Counted from the first letter of the stretch, positions 29,212 to 38,700 are shown. The stretch is 64,000 nt of DNA from Thalassorhabdomicrobium marinisediminis (GCF_003072065.1 NZ_QCYG01000005.1:248001-312000); one strand, 5' to 3'. Notes: generated by a model not told the origin, from the sequence alone. Made by a program: numbers and translations.

Positions 29212-30144
29212 ATGGCAGACACCGTTGTCGCGACACCGCAAGACACCGCCAAACCGCGCCGCAAGGCGGTCTCCGAGAAGGTTTTCGGGTGGTTGCTCGT
29301 CGGGCCGGCCATGCTGTTCATCGCCGTCATCGTCGCCTGGCCGCTGGCCGAGACGATCCGCCTCTCGTTCATGGAGGCCGGTCTGGGCGGTGAGGAATAT
29401 GTCGGCCTGGCGAACTATCAAGACCTCGTGGAAAGCCGCAAGTTTCACCAGACCATCGTGCGCACCTTTTACTGGATGTTTCTGTCTGTCGCGCTGAAGC
29501 TGATCTTGGGTCTGATCGGGGCGGCACTGCTAAACGCCGCCGTGCCCGGCCGCGCCCTGTTCCGGGTGCTGGTGATGCCGCCGTGGATCATCCCCATGGC
29601 CATCGGCATGATCGGCTGGCTGTGGCTGTACAACGGCTATTTCGGCGTGCTGTCGGGCACGATGATGAAGCTGGGGATCACCGACGGGCCGTTCGAATTC
29701 CTGGCCTACAAGCAATCGGCCTTCTATTCGGCTGTGGTGGCGGACGTCTGGGTCGGCACGCCCATGGTCACCCTGTTCTTTCTAGCCGCGATGCAGGGCG
29801 TCAGCCGCGACCTTTACGAAGCGGCATGGGTCGATGGCGCGTCGCGCTGGTATCGGTTCCGCCGCATCACCATCCCGCAGATCATGCCGGTGATCGTGTC
29901 GATGTCGCTGCTGTCGGCGATCTTCACCTTCAACAGCTTCGAGATCATCTGGATCCTGACCGAGGGCGGGCCGCGCGGTGCCACCACCACGTTGATCGTC
30001 GATACCTACAAGACCGCCATCAGCAACTTCAAATTCGGCGAAGGCTCGGCGCGGGCGGTGATCATCGTGATCCTGTTGGGGATCTTCTCGATCCTCTACC
30101 TGCAGGTGCTCAAACTCGTGAACCGCAAATACGGGACCAAGTGA
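29212..30144 (+). CDS. Sugar ABC transporter permease (MalF type)
   Basis: A 310-residue inner-membrane permease of the carbohydrate uptake CUT1 class. The N-terminal segment FGWLLVGPAMLFIAVIVAWPL is the usual first span; six spans and the EAA loop EAAWVDGASRWYRFRRITIPQIMPV are visible. GGGGAGGACAC directly precedes the ATG at 29212. It is the first gene of the aminosugar operon and pairs with the next permease. Substrate is inferred from neighbours as GlcNAc/GalNAc or their disaccharides. Confidence 0.93.
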   Translation: MADTVVATPQDTAKPRRKAVSEKVFGWLLVGPAMLFIAVIVAWPLAETIRLSFMEAGLGGEEYVGLANYQDLVESRKFHQTIVRTFYWMFLSVALKLILGLIGAALLNAAVPGRALFRVLVMPPWIIPMAIGMIGWLWLYNGYFGVLSGTMMKLGITDGPFEFLAYKQSAFYSAVVADVWVGTPMVTLFFLAAMQGVSRDLYEAAWVDGASRWYRFRRITIPQIMPVIVSMSLLSAIFTFNSFEIIWILTEGGPRGATTTLIVDTYKTAISNFKFGEGSARAVIIVILLGIFSILYLQVLKLVNRKYGTK

Positions 30145-30145
30145 C

Positions 30146-30988
30146 ATGATGGACCGCTACACCAAACTGCAGACGCTGGGGATCTATGCCGCGATCACGG
30201 TCTTTCTGATCTTCATGCTGCTGCCCTTTTTCGAGATGTTCATGGCGTCCCTGCGCCCGCTCGATCACCTGTTCCGCAGCCCCTATCAGTTCTGGTCCGA
30301 GGATTTCAGCTTTCAGGCCTATTCCGACATGTGGGACACCGTGCCCCTGCTCGGCCGCTATATCTTCAACTCGGTCTTCATCGCCTTTGCCGTGACGCTT
30401 CTGACGATGATCTTCGTGGTGCCCGCCGCCTATGCCTATGCGCGGCTCGAGTTTCCGTTCAAGAACGGCTCGCTTGCGATCTTTCTGGGGGTGAACATGT
30501 TCACCGGTGCGGTGCTGTTGATCCCGCTTTATCGCGTGCTGCGCACCATGGGCCTGCTCAACACCTATTGGGCGATGATCGTCCCCGGCGTGGCCTTCCT
30601 GATCCCCACGGGCATCTGGCTGCTGCGCTCCTACCTTGAGAAGATCCCGCGCGAGCTTGAAGAAGCGGCCTTCGTCGATGGCGCGTCGCGGATGTACACC
30701 CTGCGCCGGGTGGTCCTGCCGCTGGCGGTGCCCGGTCTGATCGTGGTCAGCACCGCCGTGTTCATCGGCGCCTATGCCCAGCAATTCCTGTTCGCGATCA
30801 CCTTCAACCAGCAAAGAGAGTTGCAGCCCCTGCCCGCCGGATTGTTCGAGTTCATCGGCTATCAGGATGTGACGTGGAACCAGATGATGGCGGCCGCTCT
30901 GGTCGGCGTGCTGCCGGTCATGGTGATTTTCCTCTTCTTGCAGAAATACCTCGTGGCGGGTCTGACGGCCGGTGCGGTCAAAGAATAG
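30146..30988 (+). CDS. Sugar ABC transporter permease (MalG type)
   Basis: A 280-residue permease with six spans and the EAA loop EEAAFVDGASRMYTLRRVVLPL, typical of the second CUT1 permease. It begins one base after the stop of the first permease. The start MMDRYTK has two adjacent ATG codons; the first is taken. It forms the translocation pore with its upstream partner. Confidence 0.93.
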   Translation: MMDRYTKLQTLGIYAAITVFLIFMLLPFFEMFMASLRPLDHLFRSPYQFWSEDFSFQAYSDMWDTVPLLGRYIFNSVFIAFAVTLLTMIFVVPAAYAYARLEFPFKNGSLAIFLGVNMFTGAVLLIPLYRVLRTMGLLNTYWAMIVPGVAFLIPTGIWLLRSYLEKIPRELEEAAFVDGASRMYTLRRVVLPLAVPGLIVVSTAVFIGAYAQQFLFAITFNQQRELQPLPAGLFEFIGYQDVTWNQMMAAALVGVLPVMVIFLFLQKYLVAGLTAGAVKE

Positions 30989-31020
30989 CCACAACAATGA
31001 CAACCAAGGGAGAAGACCAA

Positions 31021-32223
31021 ATGAAACTGATGAACCTGACACTGGGGGCTGTGCTGCTTTCGGGCACGGCGATGTCCGCCCAGGCCGAAGAGATGCATTT
31101 TATCATGTGCGGGGGCGAGGTGCGCCCGGCGGATCAGGCCGTGATCGAGGAGTTCGAGGCCGACCACGAAGGAGTGACCGTCAACCTTGAGGCTGTGCCA
31201 TGGGGCACATGCCAGGACAAGTCGCTGACGCTGGCTGCGGCGGGCGATCCCCCGAGCATCGCCTATATGGGCTCGCGCACGCTGAGCCAGCTGGCCAAGA
31301 ACGACATGATCGTAGAAGCGCGGATCGACCCCGAAGCCCCCTATCAGCCCGGCGTTCTGAACACGGTTACGATTGAGGGTGTGCAGTGGGGCTACCCGCA
31401 TGCCTTCTCGACCAAGGCACTCTATCTCAACTGTGACGTGATCGAGGAATCCGGTCAGGACTGCGTCGCCCCCGCCACATGGGACGAGATGTATGCCATG
31501 GCGGAAACCGTGGTCGAGAACACCGACAGCGCCGGCGTCGGCCTTGCGGGCAAGGATTTCGACAACACGATGCACCAGTTCCTGAACTACCTGTATTCCA
31601 ACGGGGGCACGGTGATCGATTCCGACACGGGCGAAAACATGCTCGACAGCCAGCAAACCCGCGAAGCGCTGGAATTCTACGGCCGCCTTGCCTCGGTCTC
31701 GCAAGAGGGGCCGACCGCATGGGAACGTGACCAGTTGACCGAGCTGTTCAACGACGGGCAGATCGCCATGTATGTGGCCGGGCCTGACCGCCTGAACCAG
31801 CACAACGACGACATCAACCAGCTCGTCGCTCCGGTCCCCGCAGGTCCGTCCGGTGAAAGCGGGTCGATCCTGATCACCGACTCCATCGTGGTGTTCAAGG
31901 GCTCGGGCCACGAAGATCTGGCCCACGATCTGGCCCAGCGCATCACCTCGGGCGACAGCCAGTATGACCTCGACAGCAGCTGGGGCCTGACGCCGATCCT
32001 CGATTACGAAGCGCTCGGCATGGAAGACCCCTACTACACCCAGGGCGACGTCTGGCCCGTATTCGTGGGCGGCATCGCCAAGGGCGGGCCGGAGCCGCTG
32101 GTGGAGGACTTCAAATCGCTGCAGTCCGTCTTCACCAACATGATCCAGGGCATCCTGCTAGAAGATGACACCGTGGACAATCTGGTGACCATCGCCGGCG
32201 AAGAACTCGACGACGCGCTTTAA
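31021..32223 (+). CDS. Sugar ABC transporter periplasmic binding protein
   Basis: A 400-residue SBP family 1 protein. The signal peptide (MKLMNLTLGAVLLSGTAMSAQA) is followed by a mature protein with VIEEFEADHEGVTVNLE, AAAGDPPSIAYMGSRTL and TAWERDQLTELFNDGQIAMYVAGPD segments of the CUT1 class. It binds the aminosugar substrate in the periplasm. AAGGGAGAAG precedes the ATG. A strong 13-bp hairpin directly follows the gene, probably protecting this message. Confidence 0.92.
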   Translation: MKLMNLTLGAVLLSGTAMSAQAEEMHFIMCGGEVRPADQAVIEEFEADHEGVTVNLEAVPWGTCQDKSLTLAAAGDPPSIAYMGSRTLSQLAKNDMIVEARIDPEAPYQPGVLNTVTIEGVQWGYPHAFSTKALYLNCDVIEESGQDCVAPATWDEMYAMAETVVENTDSAGVGLAGKDFDNTMHQFLNYLYSNGGTVIDSDTGENMLDSQQTREALEFYGRLASVSQEGPTAWERDQLTELFNDGQIAMYVAGPDRLNQHNDDINQLVAPVPAGPSGESGSILITDSIVVFKGSGHEDLAHDLAQRITSGDSQYDLDSSWGLTPILDYEALGMEDPYYTQGDVWPVFVGGIAKGGPEPLVEDFKSLQSVFTNMIQGILLEDDTVDNLVTIAGEELDDAL

Positions 32224-32231
32224 GCGTCACC

Positions 32232-32265
32232 GCTTCGGGCCGCCCCGCGCGCGGCGGCCCGAAGC
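32232..32265 (+). other. Strong intercistronic hairpin after the binding-protein gene
   Basis: GCTTCGGGCCGCC (32232-32244) and GGCGGCCCGAAGC (32253-32265) form a perfect 13-bp stem with an 8-nt loop. No T run follows, and the next gene of the same operon begins 30 bases later. Its position between binding protein and ATPase is that of mRNA-stabilising structures that raise binding-protein yield relative to the other components. It could also end some transcripts. Confidence 0.65.
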
Positions 32266-32295
32266 CCCCAGACCCCCATTCAACAGGACGGATAC

Positions 32296-33396
32296 ATGGC
32301 GACGCTCAACCTCAATGCCATCACCAAATCGTTTGGCGCGGCCCAAGTGCTGCACGACATCAGCCTTGCCATCGAAGACAAGGAATTCGTGGTCTTCGTC
32401 GGCCCCTCCGGTTGTGGCAAATCCACCCTGCTGCGGATCATCGCCGGGCTGGAAGAGGCCACGTCGGGCGCGATCGTGATCGACGGGCAAGACGTGAGCG
32501 ACGAACATCCGGTGGACCGCGGCATTTCCATGGTGTTCCAATCCTATGCGCTTTACCCGCACCTTTCGGTCTATGAAAACATCGCCTTTCCGCTGCGGGT
32601 CCAGAAGCTCGGCAAGGCCGATCTGGACCGCCGCGTGCAGCGGGCGGCGGAAATCCTGCAACTCACCGACAAGTTGCACCTGAAACCGGGCCAGCTTTCG
32701 GGCGGTCAGCGTCAGCGGGTCGCTATCGGGCGTTCTATTGTGCGCGAACCCAAGGTGTTCCTCTTCGACGAGCCTTTGTCCAACCTTGACGCGGCCCTGC
32801 GCGGCGACATGCGGGTCGAGCTGAGCCAGCTGCACGGCTCGCTTGATGCCACGATGGTCTATGTGACCCACGATCAGGTCGAGGCCATGACCATGGCGGA
32901 CCGGATCGTGGTGCTCAACGGCGGGCGGGTCGAGCAGTTCGGCACCCCGATGGAACTCTATCACCACCCTGCGAACAAGTTCGTCGCCGCTTTCATCGGC
33001 CAGCCGAACATGAACTTCGTGCCCGCCACGGTGCTGGGCGCGGATCAGGCGGGCCTGACGGTTGAACTCAGCGGCGGCCACCGGATGACGCTGCCGGTTG
33101 AGCCCGGTTCTGCCCGCGCCGGCGACAAGGTCGAGGTCGGCATCCGCCCCGAGCACGTCACCGTTGCCCCCGAAGGCATGGAGATTTCCGTGCGCGTGCT
33201 GGAACGGCTGGGCGGCGTGTCGATCACTTATGGCGAAACCGCCGACGGCACCCGTTTTTGCGCCTCGCTGCCCGGGGACGCGCCGATCCGTGAGGGCGAG
33301 CCACTGACGCTTTCCGTCGCGCCGCGCGATTGCCACGTCTTTCAGGCCAACGGCGACGTCCTGCGCCGCCAATCCGCACCCGAGATGACGGCATGA
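32296..33396 (+). CDS. Sugar ABC transporter ATPase (UgpC/MsmK type)
   Basis: A 366-residue ABC ATPase with Walker A GPSGCGKST, the Q-loop VFQSYALYPHLSVYENIAFPL, signature LSGGQRQRVAIGRSI, Walker B VFLFDEPLSNLDAAL and switch YVTHDQVEAMTMADRI. The C-terminal TOBE/OB region (QPNMNFVPATVLG, VGIRPEHVTV) marks the CUT1 subfamily. It powers the two permeases upstream. Its stop overlaps the next start (ATGA). Confidence 0.95.
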   Translation: MATLNLNAITKSFGAAQVLHDISLAIEDKEFVVFVGPSGCGKSTLLRIIAGLEEATSGAIVIDGQDVSDEHPVDRGISMVFQSYALYPHLSVYENIAFPLRVQKLGKADLDRRVQRAAEILQLTDKLHLKPGQLSGGQRQRVAIGRSIVREPKVFLFDEPLSNLDAALRGDMRVELSQLHGSLDATMVYVTHDQVEAMTMADRIVVLNGGRVEQFGTPMELYHHPANKFVAAFIGQPNMNFVPATVLGADQAGLTVELSGGHRMTLPVEPGSARAGDKVEVGIRPEHVTVAPEGMEISVRVLERLGGVSITYGETADGTRFCASLPGDAPIREGEPLTLSVAPRDCHVFQANGDVLRRQSAPEMTA

Positions 33397-34529
33397 GGGT
33401 TGTCACCGCAGGGATCGGCCTTCGGGCGGGGCATGTCCTGTCGATCCTGAAAGAGGCCATGCCCGAAGTCGAGTTCGTGGGCTACTACGACCCGCAGCCG
33501 ACCCATCTTGAGATGATCGGCACCGATATTCCGCGCTTCGAGGCTGTGGAGGACATGCTCGCGCAGGCCAAGCCGGATCTGTTCTTCGTGGGCTCGCCCA
33601 ACAGTTTCCATCTTGAGCATATCAAGGCCGGGTTGGACGCCGGCGTGCGCATCTTCACCGAGAAACCCGTCGTGACCACGAAAGAGGAAACGATGGAGCT
33701 TGCCGCCCTGCTGGCCGAGCACGGCACCGACCGCGTGATGGTCGGGCTGGTGCTGCGTTATTCCCAGCACATGGTCGACCTGCGTCGCGTGCTGGACGAT
33801 CTCGGCCCCGTTGTCTCGCTTGAGGCGAACGAACACATCGGCCCCTATCACGGTGCGTTCTTCATGCGCGACTGGCGGCGGATGGTGCACTGGTCCGGCG
33901 GCTTCATGCTCGAGAAGTGCTGCCACGACCTCGACATATACAACATGGTGACAAACAGCCGCCCCACGCGGGTGGCGAGCTTCGGCGGGCGCAAATCTTT
34001 CGTGCCGGAAAACGCGCCGACGTCGAATGCGGAAAACGAGATCATGCACCGCAAGAAGTCGGTCTGGAACTCGGTCGATGACGCCTTCCACTCGGACGGG
34101 GACATCATCGACCACCAGACCGCGATCCTGCACTACGACAGCGGGGCGAGCCTTGCGTTCCACACCAACCTCAACGTGCCCGACGAACACCGCCGGTTCT
34201 GCGTGATGGGCACCCATGGCATGGCCGAGGGCGACTTCGTGCGCGGCTATCTGAAAGCCACGGCGCGGGATGGGACGGTGCTGGCGGATCACGACTACAG
34301 CCAGATGGACAGCGCGCGGGCCTCGGCCCACTACGGCGCGGATCACATGATGGTCGACGACATCGCGGCGTTCCTGCGGGGCGACGCGGACAGCCTGCCC
34401 GTGGGCGTGGTCGACGCGCTTGAGGCTGGGCTGGTCGCCATGGCGCTGGATGAGGCGCGGATCAGCGGCGGGATGGTCGACCTCGCACCGGTCTGGGCCG
34501 AGTTCGACGCATTCGGGTTGCGGGCATGA
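33393..34529 (+). CDS. Gfo/Idh/MocA-family oxidoreductase
   Basis: A 378-residue NAD(P)-dependent enzyme. The N-terminal Rossmann fold (MRVVTAGIGLRAGHVLSIL) carries the family strand FVGSPNSFHLEHIKAGLDAG and EKPVVTT; the C-terminal alpha/beta domain has GGFMLEKCCHDLDIYNMV with the conserved histidine. The family includes sugar dehydrogenases and the NAD-dependent GH109 glycosidases. In this operon it could oxidise an aminosugar or open a glycosidic bond; sequence alone does not decide. ATG 33393 overlaps the ATPase stop. Confidence 0.88.
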   Translation: MRVVTAGIGLRAGHVLSILKEAMPEVEFVGYYDPQPTHLEMIGTDIPRFEAVEDMLAQAKPDLFFVGSPNSFHLEHIKAGLDAGVRIFTEKPVVTTKEETMELAALLAEHGTDRVMVGLVLRYSQHMVDLRRVLDDLGPVVSLEANEHIGPYHGAFFMRDWRRMVHWSGGFMLEKCCHDLDIYNMVTNSRPTRVASFGGRKSFVPENAPTSNAENEIMHRKKSVWNSVDDAFHSDGDIIDHQTAILHYDSGASLAFHTNLNVPDEHRRFCVMGTHGMAEGDFVRGYLKATARDGTVLADHDYSQMDSARASAHYGADHMMVDDIAAFLRGDADSLPVGVVDALEAGLVAMALDEARISGGMVDLAPVWAEFDAFGLRA

Positions 34530-35524
34530 GCATGGCAGACCGCCCCCACGGGGCCTTGATGGCCAAAGAATCCGCTGAAAGCCTGTCGGTTTTCACGCAA
34601 GCCGCAACGCAATCGGTGGCCCTGCCGGACATCTCCGCCTTGCAGGCGATCTATACCATCGCGCGCGGCTCCTCCGATGCGGCGGCGAACATCCTGTCCT
34701 ATGAGATGATGCGCGAATTGGGTGTGCCGGTGACCTCGCTGCCGCCCTCGGTCTTTTCTTTGGGCGACGGCGTCGCGATGGATCACGCGGCGGCGCTGGT
34801 CGTCAGCCAGTCGGGGGCCAGCGACGATCTGGTGCGCTCGGCCAAGGGCGCGCGGGCGCGTGGGGCCCGGGTTTTGGCCCTGACCAACCAGCCCGACAGC
34901 GCGGTCGAAGCGGCGGCGGACCTGACCGTGCCCATCGGCGCGGGTCCGGAACGGGCGGTGCCGGCGACAAAGACGGTGATCGGCGCGATCGCGGCGGGCA
35001 TGGCCCTGCTGCACGCACTCAAGCCCGCCTATGACCCCGCGCCCTCGGCCAGCGCGCTGCAAGATATTGCGCCGCAACACCCCGACGCCCAACGGCTCAA
35101 ATCCGCCTTCCTGCGCGCGCGGCACGTCTATGTGATCGGCCGCGACACCGGGTTTGGGGCCGCGCAAGAGGTGGCGCTGAAGCTCAAGGAATGCTGCGCC
35201 CTGCACGCCGAGGCTTATTCAAGCTCGGAAGTGCTGCACGGGCCACTGCAACTGGCGACCAACCCGCTTATGGTGCTGATCCTCGACACCGGGGCCGCGC
35301 CCGTGCAGGACAGCCTCGATCAGGCCGAAGCCCGGTTCCGCGACGCGGAGTGCGACGTGCACCGTTTGCGCCCCCGCGACGTGATTGACGCCGACCTGTT
35401 GCCCGCCGCTGCCGCCGCGCTTTTGCTGGCGCTGATGTATCCGGTGATCCTCGACACCGCGCTGGCGCTGGGGCTGAACCCCGACACACCCGAAACTCTT
35501 TCAAAAGTGACACAAACGACATGA
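34526..35524 (+). CDS. SIS-domain aminosugar-phosphate deaminase (NagB-II-like)
   Basis: A 332-residue protein made of two SIS domains, like the isomerase half of glucosamine-6-phosphate synthase but without the glutaminase domain. ARGSSDAAANILSYEMM and VVSQSGASDDLVRSAKGA are the sugar-phosphate loops; EVALKLKECCALHAEAYSSSEVLHGP is the second-domain helix and catalytic region. This arrangement is typical of NagB-II, which converts glucosamine-6-phosphate to fructose-6-phosphate and ammonia. It overlaps both neighbours by ATGA. A second SIS protein follows, so the two may split gluco and galacto substrates. Confidence 0.85.
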   Translation: MSMADRPHGALMAKESAESLSVFTQAATQSVALPDISALQAIYTIARGSSDAAANILSYEMMRELGVPVTSLPPSVFSLGDGVAMDHAAALVVSQSGASDDLVRSAKGARARGARVLALTNQPDSAVEAAADLTVPIGAGPERAVPATKTVIGAIAAGMALLHALKPAYDPAPSASALQDIAPQHPDAQRLKSAFLRARHVYVIGRDTGFGAAQEVALKLKECCALHAEAYSSSEVLHGPLQLATNPLMVLILDTGAAPVQDSLDQAEARFRDAECDVHRLRPRDVIDADLLPAAAAALLLALMYPVILDTALALGLNPDTPETLSKVTQTT

Positions 35525-36582
35525 CGACGACGCAAGACACCTCTCTCGATCAGTGGAAAACTTGGGGCGAGATCCACCAGCAACCGCAAATCTGGCGCGA
35601 TTGGGGGCAAGCCTTCGACGTGGCCTCGGTGCGCGACTGGATCGCCGCCCAGTCCCATGATGAGGTCTGGTTTTGCGGCGCAGGTTCCAGCGCCTACATC
35701 GGCGACATCATCGCCGCCTCTGTGCCCAACACGCGCGCGGTCCCCAGCACTGATCTGGTCGCCGATCCGCACGCCTTTCTGACCGGAAACCGCCCGCTGG
35801 TCGTCAGCTTCGGCCGCTCGGGCAATTCCACCGAAAGCATCGGCACGTTGGACGCGCTGGATGCGCTGGCCCCGGACGCGCCGCGCCTGCACATCACCTG
35901 CAACCCCGACAGCGCACTGGCAACCCGCCCGTCGCCCGGCCCGGTGAAGGTCATCAACCTGCCCGAGGCGACCCACGACGCGGGCTTCGCCATGACCAGC
36001 AGCTTCTCGACCATGTTGCTCACCGCGCTGGCGCTCTTCGATGCGTCCTGCGACGTGCCCGCGCGGTTCGGCGCGTTGGCCGACCAGCTTGAGGCGCTGC
36101 TGCCGACGCTGGGCACCCCCCGCCCTGCGCGCGCGGTCTATGTGGGCTCCGGCGCGCTCACCTATGCCGCGCGTGAAGCCGCGCTCAAGGTGATGGAGCT
36201 GACCGCCGGACAGACGCCCGCGCTGTGGGACAGCGCGTTGGGCTTCCGCCACGGCCCGAAGTCCTTCGTGCGCGACGACACCGCGATCACCGTCTTCACC
36301 AGCCCGCAACAGCCCACGGCCGCTTACGAGGCGGACCTGCTGGCCGAGCTGCGCGCCCAGTTTCCGCGGGCGCGGGTGACCTCGGTCGGCGCGGGCGGAG
36401 AGATCGACATCGCCATGCCCTATGGTCCCGCATGGGCGGCCCCGCTGTGCATCGCCGCAGCGCAGATCGACAGCGTCCGCTGGGCCGCGGATCTGGGGCT
36501 GAACGTCGATGATCCTTTCGCAGGACAAGGGACGCTCAGCCGCGTTGTCTCGGGCGTCACGCTCTATCCGGTGGCGCCATGA
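35521..36582 (+). CDS. SIS-domain protein, AgaS-like galactosamine-6-phosphate deaminase/isomerase
   Basis: A 353-residue two-SIS-domain protein. TWGEIHQQPQIWRDWGQAF at the N-terminus, WFCGAGSSAYIGDIIA, VVSFGRSGNSTES and the late AREAALKVMELTAGQTPALWDSALGFRHGP block resemble AgaS rather than NagB-II. AgaS deaminates galactosamine-6-phosphate to tagatose-6-phosphate. The following KbaZ/GatZ-like gene, which belongs to tagatose metabolism, supports this reading. It overlaps both neighbours by 4 nt. Confidence 0.8.
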   Translation: MTTTQDTSLDQWKTWGEIHQQPQIWRDWGQAFDVASVRDWIAAQSHDEVWFCGAGSSAYIGDIIAASVPNTRAVPSTDLVADPHAFLTGNRPLVVSFGRSGNSTESIGTLDALDALAPDAPRLHITCNPDSALATRPSPGPVKVINLPEATHDAGFAMTSSFSTMLLTALALFDASCDVPARFGALADQLEALLPTLGTPRPARAVYVGSGALTYAAREAALKVMELTAGQTPALWDSALGFRHGPKSFVRDDTAITVFTSPQQPTAAYEADLLAELRAQFPRARVTSVGAGGEIDIAMPYGPAWAAPLCIAAAQIDSVRWAADLGLNVDDPFAGQGTLSRVVSGVTLYPVAP

Positions 36583-37484
36583 TCGCCGCAGGCATCGACC
36601 TTGGCGGCACGAAGATCGAGGCGCAGCTTTTCGATGCGGACTGGCAAGTCATGGACCGCAAACGGGTGGAGACGCCGAAGGAATATCCCGCGCTGGTCAC
36701 GGCCATTGCCGAGCTGATCGGCTGGTGCGAGGGCGCGGCCGGCAGCCGGCTGCCCGTGGGCATCGGTGCGGCGGGGCTGCTCAACCCGGCGACGGGCAAG
36801 GCGCTGACGGCCAACATCTGCGCGACGGGCAAACCCCTGCCCTATGACATCGCCGAAGCGGCGGGGCGGCCCGTGACCTATATCAATGACTGCCGCGCGC
36901 TGGCGTTGTCGGAAGCCGTGTTCGGCGCGGGTCGGGACCACCGGACGGTGATGTCCCTGATCCTTGGCACCGGGATCGGCGGCGGGCTGGCGGTGGACCG
37001 CACGCTGATGACGGGGCCGACCCTGACCGGGGGCGAATACGGCCATTGCGCCGCCCCCGCCGGACTGGTCGCGGAACACGCATTGCCCGTTTACCGCTGC
37101 GGCTGCGGGCGAATGGCCTGCGCCGAGACCTATATCGCCGGACCGGGCATGGCCCGCATGGGCGAAGCCCTCACCGGCACGCCCCTGACGACCCACCAGA
37201 TCGCCGCACGCGACACCGCCGACACGGCGCGGGTCTGGTCCGTCTGGTGCGATTTCACCGCCGATCTGTTGCGCAACCTGATCCTGACCGTCGATCCCGA
37301 CATCATCGTTCTGGGCGGCGGTCTGTCGACCATCGACGGCGTTGTCGAGGATCTGACCGAAGCCACGCTGCGCGCCCAGATCGGAGATTTCACCATCCCC
37401 CCCATCGCCCGTGCGCAGGGCGGGGACGCAAGCGGCGCACGGGGCGCCGGTTATGCCGCATGGCAGGAGGCCCAGCATGTCTGA
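36579..37484 (+). CDS. ROK-family N-acetylhexosamine kinase
   Basis: A 301-residue ROK sugar kinase. The ATP-binding motif GIDLGGTKIEAQLF is at residues 5-18, the glycine-rich LGTGIGGGLAVD and sugar/zinc region GGEYGHCAAPAG with the cysteine cluster YRCGCGRMACAE near residue 173 follow. The ROK zinc motif is normally CxCGxxGCxE; here the second glycine is alanine. It would phosphorylate imported GlcNAc or GalNAc at C6, feeding nagA. It overlaps the next gene by 8 nt. Confidence 0.9.
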   Translation: MIAAGIDLGGTKIEAQLFDADWQVMDRKRVETPKEYPALVTAIAELIGWCEGAAGSRLPVGIGAAGLLNPATGKALTANICATGKPLPYDIAEAAGRPVTYINDCRALALSEAVFGAGRDHRTVMSLILGTGIGGGLAVDRTLMTGPTLTGGEYGHCAAPAGLVAEHALPVYRCGCGRMACAETYIAGPGMARMGEALTGTPLTTHQIAARDTADTARVWSVWCDFTADLLRNLILTVDPDIIVLGGGLSTIDGVVEDLTEATLRAQIGDFTIPPIARAQGGDASGARGAGYAAWQEAQHV

Positions 37485-38700
37485 CGTTTTGAAAACCATC
37501 ATCCGCAAGAATCGCGCCGGTGCGCCGGTGGCGATTCCTTCGGTCTGTTCCGCCCATCCGGACGTGCTCCGCGCCAGCCTCGTGCTTGCCCAGCAGCGCG
37601 ACCGCCATGTGGTGATCGAGGCGACCAGCAATCAGGTCAATCAGGACGGCGGCTACACCGGCATGCGGCCCACGGATTTTATCGACCTGACCCACAAGAT
37701 CGCCGATGCCGCCGGGGTCGACCGCGAAAGGATCATCTTCGGCGGCGACCATCTTGGCCCGCAGGCGTGGCGCGCCATGCCCGCCGAACAGGCGATGGAG
37801 AAAGCCCGCGTGCTGGTGCGCGATTATGTCAAGGCGGGCTTCGGCAAGATCCATCTGGATTGCTCGGAAGGTTGCGCCGGTGAGCCCGCGCAACTGGGCG
37901 ACGATCAGACCGCCGAGCGGTCCGCCGATCTGGCACGGGTCTGCGCCGACGCGGGCGAAGATCTGTTGTTCGTGGTCGGCACCGAAGTGCCGCCCCCCGG
38001 CGGGGCCCGCGCGGATGAGGACGGCGCGATTGCGCCCACGGATGCCGAAGCCGCCCGCAAGACGCTTGCCGCCCATATGGAGACCTTCGGCGCGCTGTCC
38101 CCGATGATCGGCGGGCTGGTGGTGCAGCCGGGGGTCGAGTTCACCCCCACCGACGTGCACAAGCTGCCCATCGACCGCGACCCGGGTTTCCTTGCGGCCT
38201 TGTCCGATTATCCGCAGGTCTGTCTTGAGGCCCATTCCACCGATTATCAGGACGACGCCGTCTATCCCCGGCTGGCCGAGCTGGGCTTTGCCTTCCAGAA
38301 GGTCGGCCCGGCGCTGACTTTCGCCTATCGCGATGCGGTCTATGCGCTTGATCAGGTGCAGGACAGCCCGCACCTGCGCGCCGTGATGGAGCGTCTGATG
38401 CTGGCCGATCCGAGCTATTGGCAGGGGCATTACCACGGCTCCGACGCCGAGAAGGCAGCCCAGCGCCATGACGGATTGGCCGACCGCATCCGCTACTACT
38501 GGCCGCAGCCGGATGCGCAGGCGGCCATCGCAAAACTACAGGCCAACGTGAATGCCATGGACCGGAACGCGGTGCTGGCGCACTTCGACGCCGAGATCCG
38601 CGACCGCGCCGAAGTCCAGCAGGGGGATCTGTTCCAGCGGATCGTGGACGCCCATGTGGCGCGTATGCTCGACCCCTATTTCTTCGGTGAAAGCGCATGA
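37477..38700 (+). CDS. D-tagatose-bisphosphate aldolase non-catalytic subunit family protein (KbaZ/GatZ/AgaZ-like)
   Basis: A 407-residue cytoplasmic protein of the KbaZ/GatZ family, recognised from AIPSVCSAHPDVLRASL, VIEATSNQVNQDGGYTGMRP, FGGDHLGPQAWR, IHLDCSEGCAG and VGTEVPPPGGA. In enterobacteria KbaZ/GatZ supports the tagatose-1,6-bisphosphate aldolase; AgaZ homologues have also been proposed to act as tagatose-6-phosphate kinases. The catalytic aldolase (KbaY/GatY) is not in the window. ATG 37477 has GGAGG 6 nt before it and overlaps the kinase stop by 8 nt; open frame upstream is ignored. It points to a galacto branch of the pathway. Confidence 0.9.
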   Translation: MSDVLKTIIRKNRAGAPVAIPSVCSAHPDVLRASLVLAQQRDRHVVIEATSNQVNQDGGYTGMRPTDFIDLTHKIADAAGVDRERIIFGGDHLGPQAWRAMPAEQAMEKARVLVRDYVKAGFGKIHLDCSEGCAGEPAQLGDDQTAERSADLARVCADAGEDLLFVVGTEVPPPGGARADEDGAIAPTDAEAARKTLAAHMETFGALSPMIGGLVVQPGVEFTPTDVHKLPIDRDPGFLAALSDYPQVCLEAHSTDYQDDAVYPRLAELGFAFQKVGPALTFAYRDAVYALDQVQDSPHLRAVMERLMLADPSYWQGHYHGSDAEKAAQRHDGLADRIRYYWPQPDAQAAIAKLQANVNAMDRNAVLAHFDAEIRDRAEVQQGDLFQRIVDAHVARMLDPYFFGESA

